6,412 nt of DNA from Candidatus Heimdallarchaeota archaeon (GTDB lineage Archaea > Asgardarchaeota > Heimdallarchaeia > Heimdallarchaeales > Kariarchaeaceae), in assembly GCA_021399405.1 (NCBI GenBank), contig JAAFKL010000376.1:1-6412 (forward strand), given 5' to 3'. A program made the translations under genes and the position numbers. The notes below the pieces were generated by a model that saw nothing but the letters and a program-made list of their open reading frames with translations, ran no database searches and was not told the DNA's origin. Shown one piece after another: positions 1 to 5,292 of the stretch (position 1 is the first letter of the stretch; the number at the start of each line of letters is the position of its first letter).

Positions 1-189
1 ATGTCAAAAGGACCATTATTAGCTTATTTATTAGCAGACCCTGAATTATCGTTACAGTCGATACTAGTAACAAGAAAATATCTTGGGGACAAGAAAAATT
101 CGGTATATGTATTGTTGGTAGCCTTTCTCACAACAATTGCAGGAGTAATATTCGGTTTATATTTAGGTGAGGGTATTGGTTTATACTAA
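1..189 (+). CDS. C-terminal end of a putative permease (5' end outside window)
   Basis: Only the last 62 codons are visible. The frame is open from base 1, so the ATG at position 1 may be an internal Met rather than the true start. The fragment reads GPLLAYLLADPELS, then SILVTRKYLGDKK, then one strongly hydrophobic segment (about residues 34-58, VYVLLVAFLTTIAGVIFG...) that forms the last membrane helix. This arrangement resembles the C-terminus of the predicted permease family PF03773 (DUF318/UPF0718, which includes ArsP-type exporters). I recall that resemblance from family knowledge and have not searched it, so the substrate cannot be given. The TPR gene follows after 30 nt on the same strand, which suggests co-transcription. 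Presence of a membrane-protein end is fairly sure; the family assignment is moderate. Confidence 0.6.
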   Translation: MSKGPLLAYLLADPELSLQSILVTRKYLGDKKNSVYVLLVAFLTTIAGVIFGLYLGEGIGLY

Positions 190-205
190 CTTCAATCCTT
201 TAATC

Positions 206-211
206 AGGTGA
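206..211 (+). promoter_or_regulatory. Shine-Dalgarno site of the TPR gene
   Basis: AGGTGA lies 8 nt before the ATG at 220, between the permease stop (187-189) and the TPR gene. It supports this start codon and translation as the downstream gene of an operon. Confidence 0.6.
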
Positions 212-219
212 TGTAATTA

Positions 220-837
220 ATGTTGGAAACACTGGAAAAAAGATATCGAGCATTACGATTGTATAAATCAGGTAAGTATGATGAAGCTAGGGAAGTGTTT
301 GAACAAATTCTCGAGCAAAATCCACAATCAGCTCAAGATTGGTATTATAAAGCTCACACTTCATGGAAATTAGGTTTTCATGATGAAGCCATTATTTCCC
401 TAAATAAAATAAAAAAGTCATCAGAGTTAAAAGGAAATATTTGGTTCAAAAAAGGTTTGATCTATCGAGAACAAAATAATTTGGAACAATCGATTCATTG
501 CCTAAGTATTGCATCAAACTTGTACAAGGATCATTTGATACAATTAATTATAAATTGGGAAATCTGTAAATTAGAAAACAAAGAAGATATCTCCAATGGA
601 TTAATGATAAACAATAGAAAATCAATCCAAGATTGTCTAGAGAATATGGGTTTTTTGGTCTCAAATATTAGTTTTCCTGAAATAATAAATCCTAATCAAT
701 CCCAAACCAACCAAGATATCGAATTTTTTATCCTAAATGAAATCAATCGTCAAGAAAATCAAGAGTTTGATAAATACATTGAGGTTACGTTGAAGAAAGC
801 AAGTGCACTAGTTAAACGTGAACGCAAATGCTGTTAA
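220..837 (+). CDS. Small tetratricopeptide-repeat (TPR) protein
   Basis: The product has 205 residues. Two to three TPR-like helical hairpins fill the N-terminal half: about residues 5-38 (YRALRLYKSGKYDEAREVFEQ, then an NPQSAQ linker), 39-72 (WYYKAHTSWKLGFHDEAI) and 73-106 (WFKKGLIYREQNNLEQSI). They show the usual small/aromatic pattern and the Y/N-x-E-A-I/R turns. The C-terminal half (about 107-205) is polar, rich in Asn, Gln and Ile, without a recognised domain, and ends in KRERKCC. No signal peptide or membrane segment is visible, so it is probably cytosolic. TPRs mediate protein-protein contacts; the partner is unknown. The 30-nt spacing behind the permease and the good SD at 206-211 suggest an operon. 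Confidence 0.8.
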   Translation: MLETLEKRYRALRLYKSGKYDEAREVFEQILEQNPQSAQDWYYKAHTSWKLGFHDEAIISLNKIKKSSELKGNIWFKKGLIYREQNNLEQSIHCLSIASNLYKDHLIQLIINWEICKLENKEDISNGLMINNRKSIQDCLENMGFLVSNISFPEIINPNQSQTNQDIEFFILNEINRQENQEFDKYIEVTLKKASALVKRERKCC

Positions 838-891
838 TAGAAAATTAATAATTATAAAATCAGAACTCTATCTCGTGCTATACACAGCATT

Positions 892-908
892 TATATCGAT
901 CGGATATA
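892..908. repeat. Short inverted repeat in the convergent intergenic gap
   Basis: TATATC (892-897) and GATATA (903-908) are complementary around a 5-nt centre. They lie in the 163-bp gap between the TPR gene and the convergent ferredoxin gene. The gap also contains TATTGATAC (913-921) and a second TATCGAT (932-938). In sequence this AT-rich the symmetry may be chance. No gene is supported in the gap. Confidence 0.25.
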
Positions 909-1000
909 CATATATTGATACACATAAAATATATCGATGCATGATTAAATTATATTACCAAATTCAGAGTGATCCTTTATTTTTTATCATGATGAGTAAG

Positions 1001-1363
1001 TTATGGAGATACAGTAATTTCTTTTTTATGTAATTCTTTTAATTTTTTTCTCGATTTTAAAATTATTTTCTCATTTCTGATTATTTCTCTTACGTATTCT
1101 TTGGGAGGAAAGGTAATTGCATCAAATGGACAATTAACTGAGCAGGTAGAACATCCTACCATACATTGATTTGGTCTAGCGATTACTGGGAGTTTAATCT
1201 CAAAATCAAAATCATAAACATTGCGGCCACATCCAGTAGCACACAACCCGCAACCAACGCATTTCTCGGTATCAATTTGAGGATACCATTTTATTTTTTT
1301 CCGATCCAACCCCCACCATAATCTAAATTTTTCAGGTAAAACCTTTTGTTCATTTTCAACCAT
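1001..1363 (-). CDS. 2x[4Fe-4S] ferredoxin-like protein
   Basis: This 120-residue protein has two cysteine motifs. Motif 1 is C35-x2-C38-x2-C41-x3-C45 (EKCVGCGLCATGCG). Motif 2 is C67-x3-C71-x2-C74-x3-C78-P (NQCMVGCSTCSVNCP). Eight cysteines can bind two [4Fe-4S] clusters, so the expected role is cytosolic electron transfer. The second motif has an extra residue in its first spacing (x3 instead of x2), which I know from archaeal ferredoxin-like proteins with CxVGCxxC. A tryptophan-rich N-terminus (WWGLD, KWYP) precedes the clusters, and a basic, probably helical tail of about 35 residues follows (RKKLKELHKK), longer than in minimal ferredoxins. The redox partner is unknown. The start ATG at 1361-1363 has no clear SD, and an 18-bp dyad lies 29-46 nt upstream of it. 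Confidence 0.85.
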   Translation of the reverse strand: MVENEQKVLPEKFRLWWGLDRKKIKWYPQIDTEKCVGCGLCATGCGRNVYDFDFEIKLPVIARPNQCMVGCSTCSVNCPFDAITFPPKEYVREIIRNEKIILKSRKKLKELHKKEITVSP

Positions 1364-1391
1364 TATAATACCTATCTACTATATAGACATG

Positions 1392-1409
1392 TATCAATAT
1401 GTATTGATA
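1392..1409 (-). promoter_or_regulatory. 18-bp dyad upstream of the ferredoxin gene, candidate operator
   Basis: TATCAATA (1392-1399) and TATTGATA (1402-1409) form a perfect 8-bp inverted repeat around TG. On the minus strand it sits just downstream of an AT-rich TATA-like stretch (about 1408-1420) and 29-46 nt before the ferredoxin start. An archaeal repressor bound here would block initiation. The half-site recurs as TATTGATAC at 913-921 beyond the 3' end of the gene. The operator role is inferred from position and symmetry only. Confidence 0.4.
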
Positions 1410-1526
1410 GATATAAATATTTATGTTTGTTGATTCATATCATTGCTTCTGAAATGCAACTAATGAGAGAAATTTAAATAATTATGTAATTTGGTTTCAT
1501 ATCAGCTTTCGCGAGTACTGGTTAGT

Positions 1527-1556
1527 TAATTGTTATTTAAGGATGGGTAACAATTA
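1527..1556. repeat. 30-bp dyad with 9-bp arms
   Basis: TAATTGTTA (1527-1535) and TAACAATTA (1548-1556) are perfectly complementary across a 12-nt spacer. The wide spacing and AT-rich half-sites are the general layout of operators bound by tetrameric NikR-type regulators, and such a gene ends about 190 bp away. A hairpin in RNA is the alternative. It is not close to an obvious start codon. Confidence 0.4.
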
Positions 1557-1614
1557 GTTTAGATTGCAATCACCCCCTAACTCATCATTTTATGGTTGTA
1601 CCACAAGAATTAAC

Positions 1615-1652
1615 ACAACAAGGTCTTGAGCGATTGATCGGCTCATTGTTGT
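1615..1652. repeat. Imperfect 38-nt inverted repeat
   Basis: The outer arms ACAACAA (1615-1621) and TTGTTGT (1646-1652) are perfect. The inner arms TGAGCGAT (1627-1634) and ATCGGCTCA (1637-1645) pair with a one-base bulge around TG, leaving GGTCT (1622-1626) unpaired. It could fold as a hairpin in RNA, and a T-rich run follows on the plus strand. Function is unknown; a decayed mobile-element end or a terminator is possible. Confidence 0.3.
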
Positions 1653-1749
1653 AATATTTGTTTTATGGATAGGCTTATTAATATCGAAAACATGATTAGA
1701 GATATCATAAAGAACTCATAATTAGGTATATATTTTTTGCAAATGGATA

Positions 1750-2196
1750 TTACATATCGTTATATTCAATACGTACAGAGGAATCAGATGCAGGATTTTC
1801 CCGATTTACGGTAGACACATAAAATGATTCGATCCCTTTAGTTGCTCTTATTCTATTTACCAATGGCTGGAGTTCTTGTCTAATCCCATGTAAGAATACT
1901 AAATCAAAACATATATTATTAAAAATATGCCTATGAAGAGTTTCCTTAATTTCAATTTTGTATTCGTGTTGTAGGGCAGTTAATATATTTCGCATCTTCA
2001 ATGATTCAATATATGAAAACCCTATAATCATTTCAACTAGTTCGTTTCCTTCCGATAAACTGAATTGATATTTTAAAACAAAATCATGTAAGGCAAGCCT
2101 GAATGCTTCTGATTTACTTTTAAAACCTTCACGTTCAATTATATCAGTGAATTTATGTAATAATTCATTCTCAATTGATAGACTAACAACTGGCAT
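1750..2196 (-). CDS. NikR-type ribbon-helix-helix metal-responsive regulator
   Basis: This 148-residue protein matches the NikR architecture. The N-terminus (residues 1-45) is a ribbon-helix-helix DNA-binding domain: the strand VVSLSIENEL, then a helix, then FKSKSEAFRLALHDFV. The C-terminal half (about 52-130) is an ACT-like metal-binding domain. Its candidate ligands H77, H88, H90 and C96 keep exactly the spacing of the E. coli NikR square-planar nickel site (H76, H87, H89, C95), in QHEYKIEI...LHRHIFNNIC. A 15-20-residue polar tail follows. NikR forms tetramers and binds palindromic operators when loaded with nickel. Here no nickel transporter is adjacent, so the regulon and even the metal are open. 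The gene lacks an SD, and a 14-bp palindrome lies 46 bp upstream of it. Confidence 0.85.
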   Translation of the reverse strand: MPVVSLSIENELLHKFTDIIEREGFKSKSEAFRLALHDFVLKYQFSLSEGNELVEMIIGFSYIESLKMRNILTALQHEYKIEIKETLHRHIFNNICFDLVFLHGIRQELQPLVNRIRATKGIESFYVSTVNRENPASDSSVRIEYNDM

Positions 2197-2241
2197 AGCA
2201 TAAATTAAATTTAATAATTTTGGGAAATTTTATTTTTCTAG

Positions 2242-2255
2242 GCTAATTAATTAGC
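2242..2255. promoter_or_regulatory. 14-bp perfect palindrome upstream of the NikR-type gene
   Basis: GCTAATTAATTAGC is perfectly self-complementary. On the minus strand it lies just upstream of an AT-rich TATA-like stretch (about 2226-2236) of the NikR-type gene, where an autoregulatory operator could sit. It could equally belong to the left flank of the insertion sequence, because another imperfect palindrome (2288-2307, TAGAA...TAGCTA...TTCTA) follows. Confidence 0.35.
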
Positions 2256-2329
2256 GCGTTATCTAAGTAATAAAATCAGTTTTCAGATAGAATTTAGCTA
2301 TTTTCTAGTTTTTCATGTTGCGCGTGAAG

Positions 2330-2337
2330 TATAAAAT
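2330..2337 (+). promoter_or_regulatory. Candidate TATA box of the transposase gene
   Basis: TATAAAAT, preceded by GCGCGTGAAG, lies about 59-66 bp before the transposase ATG at 2396. It would place initiation near 2360. A similar block (GCGCGT, then AAGTAATAAAAT) lies at 2254-2276. No SD precedes the ATG. Confidence 0.35.
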
Positions 2338-2395
2338 TATTTGTCCTCAAGGCTCAAGAGGTTGAAATAGGTTTACTATATTTTTAAATTACAAC

Positions 2396-3751
2396 ATGAA
2401 AAAATATTGTGCAAACCTATCTCTTCAGGCACATGTGCCTGAAAATCAATCCTTGGAACCCCATTTCAAACAATCGATACAGTTCAATATTCTTTGCCCA
2501 GTTTCTGGGTGCAAAGAAATCAAAGCCAACGGTTTTGATAATAACTTTACTTTTCCAGTCCAATTTTACAAATGTAAAGTGCATAGAAGGACCTTCTATG
2601 CACATACTTCATGGTTGATGAAGAAATTGTCTGAAATTATTATTCAGAGAATATTACTTCTAGTTTTTGCTGGAAGTGTACCAGGAACACACTTAGCAGA
2701 GAGGTACAACCTCTCTGCCTCCACTCTTAGTAATCTGATAAATCAGAGTGAAAAATATGTGGATGCTGTGATTTCAAGAATTAAAAGGGATAGTATACGA
2801 TTTAAGAGCTTACAACTCCCAGCCATGCTGGAAGATGTGATTTGGATTGATGAGACATTTTTCAAGGTAGGAAAGAAATCCTGGGCGTTGATTCTAGCCA
2901 TAGATTACAATGGTCAGGTTTTGGGTTGGAAATTTGGTAGGAAGAGAGATTCAGATGAGATCAAAGACGTATTGACTCAAGTGGGTCAATACATGCCAAA
3001 CTGGAAGATAGTTATTGGAGATGGTGCAAAGCCATATGCAACAGCGGTACGCTCGTTTCACAAACGAGCATACCTAATACAACAATTTCATACACATCCC
3101 TGGGAACGGGCTAGAATTACTGAATTCACACCTAAAGGAACACATTTGATCTTTGAAAATGTAGTAGAGCTTGATTACCAAGCTCTACTTCAGCAATCGC
3201 CACAAATTGGCTATGCGATCACCAAATCATACAAAGTGAATGTTGCAAAAAGGAAGAGAGGAAGGAAGAAGGGTCAGAAAAATGGAACCGGGAAGGGTAA
3301 ATACAAGAAAAAAGTGAATAAGAAGAAAAGAGGATCTAAATCCGCAATAAAAAGTGGAAGAGCATTTCAATTTGGACACAATCTTAATTTTATGCAGGTT
3401 GATTGGCTTCAACCTGCATCAATAAAAGTGGATACACCGCCAAAAGAGGTGATAAGTCGAATTTTGTGGGTTACATTCATGGTCTTTAGCAATAAAAGTA
3501 TAGTTTCTAATCGAATTGAGAGCTTGAACAGTGAGTTCAAGCTAGTCATTCCAAATCGAGGTATGCATAATGAAAATCATGTTTTAAATCGAATAAAACG
3601 TCTAGTTCAACTGAAAAGTGCATTGACAGTAGCATCATCCTCCCGGATGAAGCTACCAGTCTCTGCAAGAGTTGGTTTCAATAATTTACTGCACTTTTTT
3701 GAGCCTGATCCTTCTCAAATTGAGTTTAGAAAGGAGATGATTAAGATTTAG
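2396..3751 (+). mobile_element. Insertion sequence represented by an intact transposase gene; ends not resolved
   Basis: A complete transposase frame sits between unrelated genes, so an insertion sequence is present. I compared the left flank (2197-2395) with the reverse complement of the right flank (3752-3824) and found no convincing terminal inverted repeat or target duplication. The nearest match was weak: AGCTATTTTCTAG at about 2296-2308 against GGCTATTCCCTAA at the right. The coordinates given are those of the gene only, and the element must extend beyond it on both sides. Confidence 0.6.
2396..3751 (+). CDS. DDE-type transposase with N-terminal zinc ribbon
   Basis: The 451-residue protein is uninterrupted. 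A likely zinc ribbon opens it (C34-x4-C39, C60-x2-H63), followed by a helix-turn-helix region (about 80-125, including AERYNLSASTLSNLI). The catalytic core shows D152 in WIDETFFKVGKK, D209 in IVIGDGAKPY, and a glutamate in SNRIESLNSEF (E375 or E380), followed by a basic helix (NRGMHNENHVLNRIKRL). This fits an RNase-H-fold DDE transposase that cuts and joins DNA ends. The zinc ribbon-HTH-DDE order recalls IS1/IS1595- or IS6-like elements, but I cannot name the family. Between D209 and the glutamate lies a Lys/Arg-rich stretch (about 285-318). The DNA is packed with hairpins (see the repeat entry), and a hairpin follows the stop. Confidence 0.85.
   Translation: MKKYCANLSLQAHVPENQSLEPHFKQSIQFNILCPVSGCKEIKANGFDNNFTFPVQFYKCKVHRRTFYAHTSWLMKKLSEIIIQRILLLVFAGSVPGTHLAERYNLSASTLSNLINQSEKYVDAVISRIKRDSIRFKSLQLPAMLEDVIWIDETFFKVGKKSWALILAIDYNGQVLGWKFGRKRDSDEIKDVLTQVGQYMPNWKIVIGDGAKPYATAVRSFHKRAYLIQQFHTHPWERARITEFTPKGTHLIFENVVELDYQALLQQSPQIGYAITKSYKVNVAKRKRGRKKGQKNGTGKGKYKKKVNKKKRGSKSAIKSGRAFQFGHNLNFMQVDWLQPASIKVDTPPKEVISRILWVTFMVFSNKSIVSNRIESLNSEFKLVIPNRGMHNENHVLNRIKRLVQLKSALTVASSSRMKLPVSARVGFNNLLHFFEPDPSQIEFRKEMIKI
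2424..3719 (+). repeat. Array of short inverted repeats (hairpins) inside the transposase gene
   Basis: Many near-perfect hairpins lie inside the coding frame. The strongest (span; arm length; loop) are: 2424-2443 (10 bp, none, a perfect palindrome); 2490-2518 (12 bp with a 2-nt bulge, 3); 2519-2539 (9 bp with one G-T, 3); 2579-2603 (12 bp, 1); 2696-2718 (10 bp, 3); 2969-2992 (11 bp with one G-T, 2); 3046-3074 (12 of 13 bp, 3); 3163-3189 (11 bp, 5); 3392-3419 (11 bp, 6); 3521-3543 (9 bp, 5); 3629-3656 (11 of 12 bp, 4). Weaker ones with 5-6 bp arms are at 2565-2578, 2607-2623, 2630-2648, 2734-2747, 2819-2831, 3581-3599 and 3698-3719. Two gaps stand out: 2832-2968, which holds the codon for D152, and about 3190-3391, which includes the purine-rich Lys/Arg insert. 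Confidence 0.9.
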
Positions 3752-3779
3752 GGAATAGCCAAGAATTTAGAATATTCCC
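3751..3779 (+). terminator. Hairpin directly after the transposase stop
   Basis: GGGAATA (3751-3757) and TATTCCC (3773-3779) are perfectly complementary across a 15-nt loop, beginning at the last base of the stop codon. No T-run follows on the plus strand, but an A-run at 3793-3803 reads as T on the minus strand. It may be a terminator between the convergent genes or a subterminal element of the insertion sequence. Confidence 0.4.
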
Positions 3780-3824
3780 AGAAATTGAATAAATAAAAAA
3801 AAATGTTCTAAAGAAGATTACAAA

Positions 3825-5018
3825 TCATTTCCTAATAATGCGCCTTAAGGAATCAAAAGCCGGGAATATAAAAATTGCTAAAATGGGAAACCAAAATGAA
3901 GTTTTACTTGAATCTGAAATAGACTCTGAAGAACCCCTTGTAGATGAAGTTGAAGGTTCAATTGAACTTGCAGTCGAGGTAGGCAAAGAAATTGTTGTTG
4001 ATACGGTACTTGTAACATCTGTAAAAATTTTCACAGCCTCTGATGTATCATTAGAAAATTTTGTAATAACACCATAGTGATCAGAAACTAATCCCACAAC
4101 ATCAGGTGTAAAGATAATTTGTGATGCAAGAGACCGAATTTGTGTAACATTTTTTCTGAAAATGTAATCGATCCTACCAGGAAATGTACCTTTAACAGTA
4201 TCATGAATCGCATCCCGAGGTTTAGTATTTGCGTTTGGTACGACCTCCAAATATGAATCAACATAATAACCACCTTGAATCATAGTGTTGTACCCTTCAT
4301 TCCAAGGCGGATCATCAACAGGATTTCCATTGAAATCCCCTGCTACAATCGAGTACCCTGAAAAACTGTTCTCAAAATCAGTCACATGATTTTTTGTTGA
4401 TTTGATTTGATTATTTTGCTCCTCACTTGTTTCAGATAACCTCCATGAGAGATGAGCTGATATCAAATTTATATCACCAATATTCGGAATTGTTACCTGG
4501 CTAGAGATTATTTTCCGGGATTGGATATTAGAAGTACTTGTTGCTGAGGAAACATATAAACTAGATGAATGATTTATGGGATATTTAGACAGAATTGCAA
4601 CACCCTCTTCCCAAACTTGCCAACCATAGTGTGACCAATCCCACTCAAAATAATAAGTCATGTTAAATTGTGTTTTCAACCTTTCTGCAATGATATACAC
4701 GATATTATCTGCTTTAATATCTGAATAAAGTGTATTAGATTCTTTATACTGTGCGGCTTCTTGAAAAGCGATTAAATCTATTTCTAGATTACCAATAACA
4801 TCAACTATCATATTAATTTTCTCGTCTTGATTAGATTCTTGATAGGTATGAAGATTAAGAGTTAAAACAAGAAATTCATTTGAATATTGTTTGTACAGAT
4901 TGTTATCCAATCCTAATATTGAGTCTTGATTATCCTTGATGGGTTGAATAGTAGCATTTGGAAGAATTGTAAACATTGAAATTGTGATATAAATACAAAG
5001 AAAAACAAATAATTTCAT
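3825..5018 (-). CDS. Secreted, membrane-anchored endonuclease/exonuclease/phosphatase-family protein
   Basis: The 397-residue protein begins with a hydrophobic signal segment (about 1-22, MKLFVFLCIYITISMF). The EEP (DNase I-like) fold follows with its motifs intact: N55 in TLNLH, E87 in IAFQE, GVAILSKYP (139-147), H189 in SAHLSWR, D228 and N230 in GDFN, D284 in GRIDYIF, and D313-H314 in SDHYGVI. These are the metal-binding and catalytic positions of Mg2+-dependent phosphodiesterases, so activity is expected. The substrate could be extracellular DNA, RNA or a phospholipid/phosphoester. Residues about 332-374 are a Ser/Thr-rich stalk. A short membrane helix (375-390) and a basic end (RRIIRK) close the protein, so the enzyme is probably held on the outer face of the cell membrane. 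There is no SD; AT-rich promoter-like sequence lies upstream (5035-5060). Confidence 0.85.
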   Translation of the reverse strand: MKLFVFLCIYITISMFTILPNATIQPIKDNQDSILGLDNNLYKQYSNEFLVLTLNLHTYQESNQDEKINMIVDVIGNLEIDLIAFQEAAQYKESNTLYSDIKADNIVYIIAERLKTQFNMTYYFEWDWSHYGWQVWEEGVAILSKYPINHSSSLYVSSATSTSNIQSRKIISSQVTIPNIGDINLISAHLSWRLSETSEEQNNQIKSTKNHVTDFENSFSGYSIVAGDFNGNPVDDPPWNEGYNTMIQGGYYVDSYLEVVPNANTKPRDAIHDTVKGTFPGRIDYIFRKNVTQIRSLASQIIFTPDVVGLVSDHYGVITKFSNDTSEAVKIFTDVTSTVSTTISLPTSTASSIEPSTSSTRGSSESISDSSKTSFWFPILAIFIFPAFDSLRRIIRK

Positions 5019-5193
5019 TGGGTACTAAATTTTTAGATTATTTTTAAATTAAAAATATCGCGTAAAAATACAAAACTGATGATGATTGAAATATCAGCAA
5101 AGACTAGATAGACATCTTATTTACAGTTAACATTATTAGAATACAAGAGTTGCAGAGGATTAATAAACAAATAGTTTTCGAATAATCAAAACA

Positions 5194-5201
5194 TTTATAT
5201 A
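5194..5201 (+). promoter_or_regulatory. Candidate TATA box of the pentad-repeat gene
   Basis: TTTATATA is the best TATA-like sequence upstream of the ATG at 5293. It predicts a start site near 5225 and a leader of about 65-70 nt that would contain the inverted repeat 5237-5260. Confidence 0.45.
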
Positions 5202-5236
5202 TTATGTATGTGGTTAGTAATATACTGACTAATAAA

Positions 5237-5260
5237 TTGTAACTGAATGATCAGCTACAA
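5237..5260 (+). promoter_or_regulatory. Inverted repeat in the leader of the pentad-repeat gene
   Basis: TTGTAACTGA (5237-5246) and TCAGCTACAA (5251-5260) are complementary at 9 of 10 positions around the loop ATGA. Lying between the predicted start site and the SD, it could be an operator or an RNA hairpin that affects translation. Confidence 0.45.
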
Positions 5261-5280
5261 CTTATTATTGCTCAGTATCT

Positions 5281-5285
5281 GAGGT
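5281..5285 (+). promoter_or_regulatory. Shine-Dalgarno site of the pentad-repeat gene
   Basis: GAGGT lies 7 nt before the ATG at 5293. A good SD is unusual among the genes here and strongly supports both the start codon and real translation of this odd frame. Confidence 0.65.
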
Positions 5286-5292
5286 AAAAATT

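Larger units (their letters stand above)
1364..1749. other. 386-bp non-coding stretch with promoter and inverted repeats
   Basis: This separates the start of the ferredoxin gene from the end of the NikR-type gene, both on the minus strand. It holds an AT-rich TATA-like stretch for the ferredoxin (about 1408-1420, read on minus), the dyad 1392-1409, the long dyad 1527-1556 and the imperfect hairpin 1615-1652. A short open frame on the plus strand (ATG 1592 to stop 1652-1654, MVVPQELTQQGLERLIGSLL) has no SD and matches nothing I recognise. It could be a gene remnant or chance. I see no tRNA or other RNA gene. Confidence 0.5.

Noticed and set aside
818..1033. 71-codon plus-strand frame after the TPR gene
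   Set aside because: It overlaps the ends of the TPR and ferredoxin genes, is AT-driven (Ile/Tyr-rich), and has no SD.
2417..2605. Minus-strand frame within the transposase gene
   Set aside because: It is antisense to a clear transposase and stays open partly because the region is palindromic.
2197..3824. Terminal inverted repeats of the insertion sequence
   Set aside because: The best match between the two flanks was about 9 of 13 bases, too weak in AT-rich sequence to define the ends.
3838..4077. Plus-strand acidic frame (79 codons)
   Set aside because: It is the antisense shadow of the Ser/Thr-rich stalk of the surface phosphodiesterase.
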